Shown piece by piece: positions 24,815 to 32,876 of a DNA stretch of 64,000 nucleotides (positions within the stretch are counted from its first letter, which is position 1; each line of letters starts with the position of its first letter). The notes beneath the pieces are model-generated. The model did not search any database. It had not been told where the DNA came from and saw only the letters and a list, made by a program, of their open reading frames with translations. Origin of the DNA: JBJSXJ01 sp044235425 (lineage in GTDB: Bacteria; Planctomycetota; Planctomycetia; Pirellulales; Pirellulaceae); contig JBIIHW010000002.1 of the NCBI GenBank assembly GCA_044235425.1, forward strand, positions 186,001 through 250,000, in the 5' to 3' direction. The position numbers and the translations under genes were made by a program.

Positions 24815-27125
24815 CAGCTCACTGACGCCGGGGCGTGACTCGGTACGACAGGCTGCCCAGCGTTACCTCGAACGTGGCTGGTCGGTCATTCCTGTGCCGC
24901 ACCGCAGCAAGAACCCGGGTTTCAAGCGCTGGGAGCAAATGCGGCTGACGTGCGACGAGCTCGATCAGCACTTCAACGGCCGCCCGCAGAACATCAGCGT
25001 GCTGTTGGGCGAGCCATCGGGTTGGCTGATCGATGTGGACCTCGATCACCCGCGGGCGGTGGAACTGGCGCCGCAGTTTCTGCCGCCGACGGCCTTGATC
25101 TTTGGTCGACCTGGGAAAACGCGTTCGCATTGGCTGTATCGCGTCACCGCTCCGCTCGTCACGAAGAAATTCTCCAGCCGCTCGTCGGGCATGATCGTCG
25201 AGGTGCGCTCGACCGGAACCCACACCGTCTTTCCGCCCAGTGTCCACGAAGTGGGCGAACCGATTACTTGGGACGATGAGCACCAATTACCGGCCGAGGT
25301 CGAGCCGGAATTACTGCTAGAGAGAGCGCAGCGCCTGGCCGAGGCCGTGCTCGTCGAACTAGGCGAAAAGCGGCCGGCGCGCGAGCGCAAGCAGGGTCCC
25401 ACGGCAAAGCAACCTCAGGAGCGCGCGGTTCCGGTGCCGGCCGCCCGAGTAGATCGAGCGGCACGCTGCCTGGAGGCCATGCGGCGGATCACCCTGGTCG
25501 ATCAGCGCGATGGCTCGCGGCGATTGTTCGCGGCGGCCTGCCGGGCTGTCGAGCACGATCTCGACGACGATGCCGCCGTGGCGGCGATCCGCGAGTATGC
25601 CCGAGAGCGACCATTTCCCAGGGACCGAAGCGCTGCGGAAATTGTTCAGCGTATCCGCGACGCCGAGCGGCATTGTCGTCGGGGAGCGGCGCTGGAATTG
25701 GCCGCTGACGGCTGCATTCCGCTCGGCAACCGCGAACCGCGGTCCGGCAAGCTGGTCCTCTCCCCCGCGCGCACGTTGCCGACTGCGGAGTCGTTCGTCA
25801 GGGACTTTTGCCTGCACCCCGACGGACGCACGATTCACTGTTATGCAGGCGCGCTCAGCCAATGGCACGATAACCGCTACGTTGAGCTGGAAGACAACGC
25901 CGTCAAGAAAATCTTGCAGGCCTGGCTGCATGATGCTCTGCGTTTTGTCGTTAATCGCCGCACGGGGGAATTGGAACTCACGGATTTTCAGTCGAATCCC
26001 GCCACGGTAAAAGCGGCCTTGGAGTCAATCAAGGCGTTCGTTCACTTGCCGGCGACAACTCCCTGCCCCTCGTGGTTGGGTGATGATGCGGGGTTGCCAT
26101 TACCCAACGAAATCGTCGCCTGCCGGTCGGTTCTGCTGCACTTGCCGACCATGCGGCGTCTGCCGCCCACGCCTCGTTTCTTCACGACTTGCGCTCTCGA
26201 TTTTGATCCCGATCCGCAGGCTGCTGCGCCGATGGCTTGGTACGCGTTCCTGCACCAACTGTTCGACGGCGACATCGAATCGCTCGACCTCCTACAGGAG
26301 TGGTTCGGATATTGCCTCACGGGCGATACGTCGCAGCAGAAGATGTTGCTGATCGTCGGCCCCAAACGCAGCGGCAAGGGAACGCTGGCCCGCGTGCTCG
26401 CCAAACTGATCGGCGCCGGCAACGTCAGTGGCCCAACGACTTCGAGCCTCGCCGGACCTTTTGGTTTGCAGCCGCTCATCGGCAAGAGCCTGGCCATCGT
26501 CAGCGACGCCCGGTTCCACGGCGAGAACATTGCCACCGTGGTCGAACGCCTGCTGTGCATCAGCGGCGAGGACATGCTGACGATCGACCGCAAGAATCTC
26601 ACCAGCGTGACGCTCAAATTACCCACGCGATTCATGTTCCTGACCAACGAATTTCCGCGGCTCACCGACTCCAGCGGGGCGCTCGCCGGCCGATTCGTCA
26701 TTTTGCGACTGACGGAGAGCTTCTACGGCAAGGAAGACACCGGGTTGACCGAGCGATTGCTCCGCGAGCTACCCGGCATCCTGAACTGGGCCATCGAGGG
26801 GTGGCAGCGTCTGCATGAGCGCGGGCATTTCGTCGTCCCCGCCAGCGTTAGGGATGTCGTCGATGAGATCGAGGATCTGTCATCGCCGGTTGCGGCGTTT
26901 GTGCGGGAAGAATGTGTGGTGGGGCCGGGGTACCGCGTGCCGGTGGATGTGCTGTACGACGCCTGGAAGGGGTGGTGCGAAACCGAAGGCCGCCAAGCAG
27001 TGACCACCCGCCAAACGTTCGGCCGCGACCTCGCCGCGGCCGTCGTCGGCATCAGCCGCCGCCGCGGCACCGGTATGCGGCCGTTCTATGAAGGCCTGTC
27101 GCTGAGGGGAGGTAAGGCATGGTAA
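24804..27125 (+). CDS. Prim-Pol / SF3 helicase (phage- or plasmid-type primase-helicase)
   Basis: 773 residues. N-terminal bifunctional primase-polymerase domain: RYLERGWSVIPVPHRSKNPG, catalytic DVDLD at about residues 77-81, and GRPGKTRSHWLYRV. The middle resembles the D5 N-terminal region. The C-terminal superfamily 3 helicase has Walker A GPKRSGKGT at about residues 519-527, a Walker B-like LAIVSDARF, and the sensor LPTRFMFLTNEFPRL. Such fusions replicate phages, satellites and integrated plasmids. With the excisionase-like gene upstream and the serine recombinase downstream it supports an autonomously replicating integrated element. Confidence 0.93.
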   Translation: METDSSLTPGRDSVRQAAQRYLERGWSVIPVPHRSKNPGFKRWEQMRLTCDELDQHFNGRPQNISVLLGEPSGWLIDVDLDHPRAVELAPQFLPPTALIFGRPGKTRSHWLYRVTAPLVTKKFSSRSSGMIVEVRSTGTHTVFPPSVHEVGEPITWDDEHQLPAEVEPELLLERAQRLAEAVLVELGEKRPARERKQGPTAKQPQERAVPVPAARVDRAARCLEAMRRITLVDQRDGSRRLFAAACRAVEHDLDDDAAVAAIREYARERPFPRDRSAAEIVQRIRDAERHCRRGAALELAADGCIPLGNREPRSGKLVLSPARTLPTAESFVRDFCLHPDGRTIHCYAGALSQWHDNRYVELEDNAVKKILQAWLHDALRFVVNRRTGELELTDFQSNPATVKAALESIKAFVHLPATTPCPSWLGDDAGLPLPNEIVACRSVLLHLPTMRRLPPTPRFFTTCALDFDPDPQAAAPMAWYAFLHQLFDGDIESLDLLQEWFGYCLTGDTSQQKMLLIVGPKRSGKGTLARVLAKLIGAGNVSGPTTSSLAGPFGLQPLIGKSLAIVSDARFHGENIATVVERLLCISGEDMLTIDRKNLTSVTLKLPTRFMFLTNEFPRLTDSSGALAGRFVILRLTESFYGKEDTGLTERLLRELPGILNWAIEGWQRLHERGHFVVPASVRDVVDEIEDLSSPVAAFVREECVVGPGYRVPVDVLYDAWKGWCETEGRQAVTTRQTFGRDLAAAVVGISRRRGTGMRPFYEGLSLRGGKAW

Positions 27126-27414
27126 CGCCACGGCCGACTGCTGCGAACTGTCACAGCAGCATCCATTGCATTTCAACGCGGGCGCACGGGCGCGCACGCG
27201 CGAGATAGGACCGGAGCGCAATGGTCACTGTCGCGTCAGTCCATAGCAGTCACAAGGGTTTCATGGTTCCTTCCGGGCGAAATTCGTTATGCGAGAGCCG
27301 TGGGAACAGCCGCCAGTAGGAAGACAGTTTTATTTATTTGTCCGGATTTTCCGCCACGGAGACATCGCAAACTGCCTGGGCTTTCCTGGTTGCCAATTGC
27401 ACACGGAGGAATGA
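27126..27414. other. Intergenic region
   Basis: No gene recognised. It contains an alternating GC-rich tract around 27179-27207 (GGGCGCACGGGCGCGCACGC) that is unusual in composition. It could hold element-specific signals, but nothing definite is seen. Confidence 0.3.
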
Positions 27415-27603
27415 ATGGCTTCGTCATCATCGCTTGAAACTGATCGTCTTCGTCTGGCCTGCGAAGTCCTCGCGCGTGGTGTCATTCGTTGCCGGCGCGA
27501 CAATGTCGGCGAGGGTGCCGAAACGTTGCGTTGCGCGGCGACAGAGATCGCGGGCGACGAGAAGACCAGCACCGCGGCTCGCGTCGAGGAGGACGGACGA
27601 TGA
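27415..27603 (+). CDS. Small hypothetical protein
   Basis: 62 codons with a well-placed GGAGG 6 nt before the ATG, which is the main reason to accept it. The product is Arg/Glu/Ala-rich (LETDRLRLACEVLARGVIRC) with no recognised domain and two Cys. It sits alone inside the integrated element between the primase and the HARE-HTH gene. Confidence 0.45.
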   Translation: MASSSSLETDRLRLACEVLARGVIRCRRDNVGEGAETLRCAATEIAGDEKTSTAARVEEDGR

Positions 27604-27792
27604 TCGTGGTTCGATCAGACGCGGCCTGGCTGGTCCGTAGAATCCGTTGTAGGAATGGTGACCACGCCACGAGCCATTCGCCTCCCATCCCTGGCTGCAA
27701 AGAGGGCGTTGCCAGCCCACGGCCGCGCGTCGTCGCCCTGGTTGGCGCACGTCCCGTCCGGCGGCGCGGCTTGGTCATTGAGGCGACCAACG

Positions 27793-27826
27793 ACAAAACG
27801 CCCCGACGCGGCGAACGTGGGGCGTT
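27793..27826 (-). terminator. Rho-independent terminator of the HARE-HTH gene
   Basis: On the minus strand AACGCCCC and GGGGCGTT (27797-27804 and 27819-27826) form an 8-bp stem followed by TTTGTCG, starting 23 nt after the HARE-HTH stop. Stem strength and the short T-run fit an intrinsic terminator. Confidence 0.6.
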
Positions 27827-27848
27827 GGGCGGGAGCCCGTCGCGAGGC

Positions 27849-28256
27849 CTACTTGTTGGCGGCGAATTTCCCGCGTTCGGTCTTCGTGAAGCGGGCGTCT
27901 TTCCCCTTCACCCGAATCTCCCGCAGGATCGCGCTGTACAAGGTCGCGTGGGGCGTCTTGCCGCCGGGGCTCGACCACAGGCCTTTCGCGCCCATCGCCT
28001 CGATCATCTCCTTGGTGTTCATCGGCGTCTTGCTGGCGGAAAGCACTTGAGCCGCGGCGTCGATGCAGCTGGCCTTCTTCTCGATGGCGGGCTTGGCGGC
28101 TTTGGTCTTCGCCGGCTTGGCCTCAACGCTTTCCGCCTTCGGAGCCGCAGCCTCGTCCTTGGCGACCTTGGTCTTCTTCGGGCGCGGCGTTGCGAGAACG
28201 CTCTTCGTTGCCTTCGCAGCCGGAGCCTTCTTCGAGGTGGTCTTCTTCGTAGCTAT
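27849..28256 (-). CDS. Ala/Lys-rich HARE-HTH (winged-helix) protein with apparent ATA start
   Basis: 135 residues. The N-terminal ~55 residues are an Ala/Lys histone-like tail (ATKKTTSKKAPAAKATKSVL, then PRPKKTKVAKDEAAAPKAES). The C-terminal domain matches the HARE-HTH winged helix (AAQVLSASKTPMNTKEMIEA, GLWSSPGGKTPHATLYSAIL, REIRVKGKDARF). The natural start position, 7 nt after AAGGAG (28264-28269), is ATA (28254-28256) where MATKKTT would be expected; the only in-frame conventional start is an internal GTG at 28046, which would remove the tail. So the product is either initiated at AUA, truncated, or affected by a base error. Such proteins are thought to bind DNA. Confidence 0.65.
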   Translation of the reverse strand: MATKKTTSKKAPAAKATKSVLATPRPKKTKVAKDEAAAPKAESVEAKPAKTKAAKPAIEKKASCIDAAAQVLSASKTPMNTKEMIEAMGAKGLWSSPGGKTPHATLYSAILREIRVKGKDARFTKTERGKFAANK

Positions 28257-28349
28257 GTTTCATCTCCTTCAAGTTCGATTCGATGGTGTGGCTGCCATCA
28301 TCAGGCCCGGCGAACCACCGCCGAGCGACGCCAGCGTGGGCGTTTCGGC

Positions 28350-28601
28350 TTACAAACCCAGTTCGTCCATCAGCCGGTTGTGCTCTTCGACGCCGAGCAT
28401 GTCGGTCAGCGTGTTGGCGAACCATTCGACCTGCAGCAGCGCTTGCATCGCCTCTTCGTTTGCGGGCCGGTGGAACGCCGCCGGTTGCAGGAAGGCGATG
28501 ATCGAGGCGACCGCCTCGGGCGAAAGGTTGTCGCGGATCACCTTCTCGAAGGTCTCTTGGTCGACCGCCCCGCTTGGTCGTTCGTTGTTGTTCGCGTTCA
28601 T
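28350..28601 (-). CDS. Small hypothetical protein of the integrated element
   Basis: 83 residues with AGGAG 7 nt before the ATG. Acidic and helical (VIRDNLSPEAVASIIAFLQP, EAMQALLQVEWFANTLTDML). No domain recognised. It lies just upstream of the HARE-HTH gene on the same strand and may be co-transcribed with it. Confidence 0.6.
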   Translation of the reverse strand: MNANNNERPSGAVDQETFEKVIRDNLSPEAVASIIAFLQPAAFHRPANEEAMQALLQVEWFANTLTDMLGVEEHNRLMDELGL

Positions 28602-28846
28602 CGTTCGGCTCCTGATGGTTGGTGGATGGCTCCGCTGGAACAGTCACACCATGAGCCAGCCATTCCGCCCCGCATCAAGCGCGGGCGGCCGCGATTCAGC
28701 CGGAATTCGGCGGATTTGCCCGTGCCCAGAGAAACCGCCAGTGAGTCGAGGAATCTGGCGACCAGGGCCTTGAGGTCGGGGCCAAACCGAGGCTCAGTGT
28801 CCACTCGGGTTACGAATTCCGAGACTTTCGACACGAGGAGAACCGT

Positions 28847-29347
28847 ATGAGATTGAATGTCGGGAAAGAGGTTGCCGCGCTTTCGCGGATGACCGTCGGC
28901 GAGCTGCGCGAGCGCTACGCGGAGCTGTTCGCCGAAAAAACGCAGGCCCGTAATCGCACGTGGCTCGTCCGCCGCATCATCTGGCGGATGCAGTCGCTGG
29001 CCGGAGGCGGCCTATCCGAACAGGCTCGTCAGCGGGCCGAAGAACTGGCCAATACCAGCGACCTGCGCGTCACGGCACCGCGCGCGCCGAAGCTGTCCCC
29101 CGATGCCGCAGAACGGACAACGACCGTCGCGTGCCCCGTAAAAGCCAATTCGCGACTTCCACTCCCCGGCACGCTGCTCACTCGCCAGTACAAAGGCCGT
29201 CTGGTCCATGTGAAAGTCGCCGCTGACGGCTTCGAGTTTGAGGGCGAACTCTACAAGTCGCTCAGCGCCGTGGCGAAGAAGGTCACCGGCTCGCACTGGA
29301 ACGGATTCAAGTTCTTCAACCTGCAACACGAAGGAGGCAACCGATGA
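28847..29347 (+). CDS. DUF2924 protein, serine recombinase partner
   Basis: 166 residues, GAGGAG before the ATG. The N-terminal helix pair (LRERYAELFAEKTQARNRTW, LVRRIIWRMQSLAGGGLSEQ) and the C-terminal LTRQYKGRLVHVKVAADGFE with YKSLSAVAKKVTGSHWNGF are the DUF2924 signature. The family is uncharacterised but is routinely encoded immediately upstream of large serine recombinases, as here, where its stop overlaps the recombinase start (ATGA). Probably an accessory DNA-binding factor for recombination. Confidence 0.88.
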   Translation: MRLNVGKEVAALSRMTVGELRERYAELFAEKTQARNRTWLVRRIIWRMQSLAGGGLSEQARQRAEELANTSDLRVTAPRAPKLSPDAAERTTTVACPVKANSRLPLPGTLLTRQYKGRLVHVKVAADGFEFEGELYKSLSAVAKKVTGSHWNGFKFFNLQHEGGNR

Positions 29348-30903
29348 AGCGCCGTAGCCAACCAACGACCTCGCCCACGGTGCGCTGCGCCGTCTACACC
29401 CGCAAGAGCACCGAAGAGGGGCTCGAGCAGGAATTCAACTCCCTCGACGCGCAGCGCGAGTCGGGCGAATCGTTCATTGCTAGCCAGCGGCACGAAGGCT
29501 GGCAGTGCATCGGCGAGCACTACGACGACGGAGGTTTCACCGGCGGGAATATGGACCGGCCGGCGCTCAAGCGTTTGCTCGTGGACATCGAGGCCGGCAA
29601 GATCGACTGCGTCGTGGTGTATAAGGTTGATCGCCTCAGCCGTAGCCTGCTCGACTTCGCCCGCATGATGGAGGTCTTCGAGAAGCGCAGTGTCTCGTTC
29701 GTGAGCGTCACACAGCAGTTCAACACCGCCAGTTCGATGGGACGCTTGGTGCTGAATGTGCTGCTGTCGTTCGCCCAATTCGAACGGGAAATGATCAGCG
29801 AGCGGGTCCGCGACAAGATTGCCGCTTCGCGCCGCAAAGGCAAATGGTCCGGCGGCATGCCGCTCCTGGGCTACACGGTCAACGAGACGAAACTCGTCGT
29901 CGACGAGGTCGAGGCCCAGCGTGTGCGACAGATCTTCGGACTGTACCTCGAATTCCAATCGCTGCTCCCCACCGTGACCGAGCTCAACCGGCGCGGCTGG
30001 ACTACGAAGCGCTGGACGACCAAGAAGGGAATCCAGCGCGGCGGGCGACTATTCACCAAGAACGGCCTCTACGCGCTGCTCACGAACGTCACCTACATCG
30101 GTCAGATCCGCTACAAGGACGAAGTGCATCGGGGCGAGCATCAGCCGATCGTGCCCGACGAACTGTTCCGAAGGGCGCAGGCGTTGTTGCAACGCAACGG
30201 CCACACCGGTGGCCGCGCCGTTCGCAACAAGCACGGCGCTCTGTTGCGAGGCCTGCTGCGCTGTGGTCCCTGCGGCTGCGCGATGTCCCACACCTATACC
30301 CCCAAGGGGAATCGCCGCTATCGCTACTACGTTTGTGGCACAGCACAGCAGCGCGGCTGGTCCGAGTGCCCCGCGCCATCGGTTCCTGCCGGCGAAATTG
30401 AGCGGTTCGTCGTCGAGCAGATCAAATGCATCGGTCGCGATCCCGCGGTCGTCGCGGAAACGGTGCGGCAGGTCCGGGAGCAGACGGAGGCGACCATCGA
30501 ACGGCTCGACCACGAGCGAGTCAGCCTTCAGCAGCAACTGCGGGATGACAACTCCCGATTGCAAGCCGCGGCCGCCCTGTCAGGTCACCTCGAACGCGTG
30601 TCTCGCCTAGCGGATACCCAGGAGCACATTCGCATCGCCGAGCGCCGGCTCACGGAGATCGATAACGAGCTCATTTCGCTCCGAGGCAAGCTTGTGGACG
30701 AAGCGGAGGTGGCCCGCGCCCTCGCCGACTTCGACACGATGTGGGAGACCCTCGCGCCGCGGGAGCAATCGCGCGTGCTGGAGTTGCTTGTCGAACGAGT
30801 CGAGTACGACGGCGAGCGCGGCCGCATCTCGCTGACGTTCCACCCCACCGGCATCAAATCGCTGACACGAGAACTCGCCAGCCACCAGGAGGACGCCGCG
30901 TGA
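29344..30903 (+). CDS. Large serine recombinase
   Basis: 519 residues. Resolvase catalytic domain with nucleophile Ser22 in CAVYTRKSTEEGLEQEFNSL, the Arg motif YKVDRLSRSLLDFARM, and FNTASSMGRLVLNVLLSFAQ followed by FEREMISERVRDK. Then the recombinase domain (TVTELNRRGWTTKRW), the Zn-ribbon (LRCGPCGCAMSHTY and the later CPAPS) and a C-terminal coiled coil (ERLDHERVSLQQQL). This type integrates and excises phages and elements. GGAGG precedes the ATG; it overlaps DUF2924 and the following small gene, forming a three-gene unit. Confidence 0.95.
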   Translation: MKRRSQPTTSPTVRCAVYTRKSTEEGLEQEFNSLDAQRESGESFIASQRHEGWQCIGEHYDDGGFTGGNMDRPALKRLLVDIEAGKIDCVVVYKVDRLSRSLLDFARMMEVFEKRSVSFVSVTQQFNTASSMGRLVLNVLLSFAQFEREMISERVRDKIAASRRKGKWSGGMPLLGYTVNETKLVVDEVEAQRVRQIFGLYLEFQSLLPTVTELNRRGWTTKRWTTKKGIQRGGRLFTKNGLYALLTNVTYIGQIRYKDEVHRGEHQPIVPDELFRRAQALLQRNGHTGGRAVRNKHGALLRGLLRCGPCGCAMSHTYTPKGNRRYRYYVCGTAQQRGWSECPAPSVPAGEIERFVVEQIKCIGRDPAVVAETVRQVREQTEATIERLDHERVSLQQQLRDDNSRLQAAAALSGHLERVSRLADTQEHIRIAERRLTEIDNELISLRGKLVDEAEVARALADFDTMWETLAPREQSRVLELLVERVEYDGERGRISLTFHPTGIKSLTRELASHQEDAA

Positions 30904-31325
30904 ATAACCAACTTACCGTAACCCGTGAATTTCACGTTTCCCGTCGGCATTCCGGCCAGAAGCAGTACCGAAACGGCGATGACCACGAGGCTGCAATGGG
31001 GCGAATCCCACGCATCGCTCGGCTGATGGCGTTGGCGCTTCGTTGCGAGAAGTTGATCCGCGACGGCGCCGTGGCGGACCAGTCGGAACTGGCCCGCTTC
31101 GGGCACATCACCACCGCCCGCATGACGCAGATCATGTCGTTGCTCAACCTGGCCCCTGAACTGCAAGAACAGATTCTGCTCTTGCCGCGAACCGAGCGCG
31201 GCCGCGATGCGATCAAGGAAGCCGACGTTCGCCCCATCGCCACCACGCTCGACTGGCGCAAACAGCGCCGAATGTGGGCGGCGCTTCAGCAGAGAATTCG
31301 CCTGGACGAAGCCGGTTCGCGATAG
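30900..31325 (+). CDS. Recombinase-linked HTH protein
   Basis: 141 residues from a GTG at 30900 that overlaps the recombinase stop (GTGA). A helix-turn-helix-like stretch is seen in LARFGHITTARMTQIMSLLN followed by LAPELQEQILLLP, preceded by helix GRIPRIARLMALALRCEKLI. Third gene of a DUF2924-recombinase-HTH unit, so it probably regulates or assists the recombinase. No other family recognised. Confidence 0.75.
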   Translation: MNNQLTVTREFHVSRRHSGQKQYRNGDDHEAAMGRIPRIARLMALALRCEKLIRDGAVADQSELARFGHITTARMTQIMSLLNLAPELQEQILLLPRTERGRDAIKEADVRPIATTLDWRKQRRMWAALQQRIRLDEAGSR

Positions 31326-31594
31326 GTTGTATTCGCTCCTCGAACGCAACGGGGTTGCTAACAGGCAAGGGGTTTCTAAACCGAGAGCGCGAGAGTTCGC
31401 GGCCAATTTCTCGGCGGGACGCAACCAACCCTCACCTTTGGCGCTCCCAGCGAGACAACCGAGAGCGTCGAACCAACGCCGTCGTCATCGCAAACTCTTC
31501 CGCCTCTTGCGGATAACTCGCGGCCGTCGACTGGATGCATTTCGACGCAGAGAGCTAACTTCCGTGTCGTTCCGGGTTCGCGAAAGAAAAAGAG
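31326..31594. other. Intergenic region between recombinase unit and tRNA-Arg
   Basis: About 270 bases without a supported gene. It lies on the tRNA 3' side, where an element integrated at this tRNA would end. No copy of the tRNA 3' sequence long enough to be an attachment repeat was found elsewhere in the window. Confidence 0.35.
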
Positions 31595-31668
<74 letters not shown>

Positions 31669-31970
31669 GTTTGGTGGTTTTCTGCTTGGAAAAGTGGGTG
31701 TTTTGGGGTGGTGTCAAAACCGGCGTTTTTCCGGGTTGACGCCTGTTCTGACACCTGTTTTGACACCCGCTACGACTTTCGAGCCACTATTTTAACGCGC
31801 TACGATCGGCTCGAAAACCTGCCGAGTGTTTCGCGTCTACCGGATCAGATGTGACTGCCTCTGCATTCGTACCAGCCGAGGTGCTGCAGTTGCTGGTCTA
31901 ACCTTGCCCACTCACTTCTGGGTACAATCCGCGCTGCCTTGTTCATCGTGAGTCTTTAGGGGAGGGGTTT
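31669..31970 (-). other. Intergenic region with possible integrase 3' tail remnant
   Basis: On the minus strand a short open stretch (stop at about 31702) encodes VAGVKTGVRTGVNPEKRRF, built from near-repeats of a 12-bp unit (GGTGTCAAAACA, GGTGTCAGAACA, GGCGTCAACCCG). It abuts the tRNA 5' side and has no start. It resembles the Lys/Gly/Thr-rich C-terminal tails often seen on planctomycete tyrosine integrases beside tRNAs. A 10-bp inverted repeat, GTGTCAAAAC/GTTTTGACAC, lies at 31711-31720 and 31757-31766. Confidence 0.35.
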
Positions 31971-32870
31971 ATGCGAAGGTTTTCAATCGCTGTTCCAGTT
32001 CCAGTGATGCTTGTTATCGCAGTCCTGGTCGTGCCCGTGTTTGTTGGTCCTGTGTCGGCGCAGCAGAAACTGGCGAATCTGGCGTATCGGGAGCAGCCTC
32101 ATGAGCGTCAGGTGCTGGATGTTTATCTGCCCGAACAAAAATCCTCAGCGGCGCGACCGGTGATCTTCTGGATTCATGGTGGCGGCTGGCAGGCGGGGGA
32201 TAAGAGTGATGTGGGACTCAAGCCGGCCGTCGCTACCGCTCGCGATACATTGTTCGTTTCTACGAACTATCGGTTGCTACCGCATGTCAGTATGGAGGAG
32301 TTGATCGACGATGTGGCGGCGGCCCTGGGCTGGGTGCGGCGCAACATCGCGGCTCACGGTGGTGATCCAGAGCGGATCGTCGTCGGGGGGCATTCCGCAG
32401 GAGCTCAACTGGCCGCCATCTTGTGTACTGATCCGCGCTACCTGCAGAAGTATGATGTGCCACTAAAATCGATTCGCGGTTGTATTCCGGTCGATGGCGA
32501 CACCTACGATATCCCAAAAATCATCGCCACCGCTGAACATCGCCAATTGTTGTATGGCGGAAAAATGTTCACTTATGGTCATCGTCAGAAATTTGGCAAC
32601 GACCCCGAGAAGCATGTGAACTTCTCGGCTGTTACGCATGTGGCAAAAGATAAGCAGATTCCGCCATTTCTGCTGCTCTACTTTACCGGCAATCCTGACA
32701 CCACCGCTCAGGCACACCGGCTAGCCGACGTACTCGCAGCGGCTGGCATTTCGGCCAAAGCAGTCGGTAAAGGGGATACCAACCACAGTCAGTTAAATGA
32801 CGACCTGGGTAAGCCCAATGAGTCCGTGACGAAAGAGTATCTCGGATTTTTGGATCGAGTCCTGAAGTAG
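31971..32870 (+). CDS. Exported alpha/beta-hydrolase (esterase/lipase-like)
   Basis: 299 residues, GGGGAGGGG before the ATG. An N-terminal signal peptide (VMLVIAVLVVPVFVGPVSAQ) is followed by the oxyanion-hole motif IFWIHGGGWQAGDK and the nucleophile elbow GGHSAGAQLAAIL, the arrangement of hormone-sensitive-lipase/BD-FAE type esterases. The catalytic His is likely in GDTNHSQLND near the C-terminus. Substrate not predictable. Convergent with the MBL-fold gene, whose stop is 6 nt away. Confidence 0.88.
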   Translation: MRRFSIAVPVPVMLVIAVLVVPVFVGPVSAQQKLANLAYREQPHERQVLDVYLPEQKSSAARPVIFWIHGGGWQAGDKSDVGLKPAVATARDTLFVSTNYRLLPHVSMEELIDDVAAALGWVRRNIAAHGGDPERIVVGGHSAGAQLAAILCTDPRYLQKYDVPLKSIRGCIPVDGDTYDIPKIIATAEHRQLLYGGKMFTYGHRQKFGNDPEKHVNFSAVTHVAKDKQIPPFLLLYFTGNPDTTAQAHRLADVLAAAGISAKAVGKGDTNHSQLNDDLGKPNESVTKEYLGFLDRVLK

Positions 32871-32876
32871 GAGCAA

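Noticed and set aside
28598..28834. 78-codon minus-strand frame upstream of the 83-residue gene
   Set aside because: No ribosome binding site, low-complexity C-terminus, and it covers the promoter region of DUF2924.
27489..28850. 453-codon plus-strand frame
   Set aside because: It is antisense to the HARE-HTH and 83-residue genes, Arg-rich and without a domain; the minus-strand genes have ribosome binding sites.
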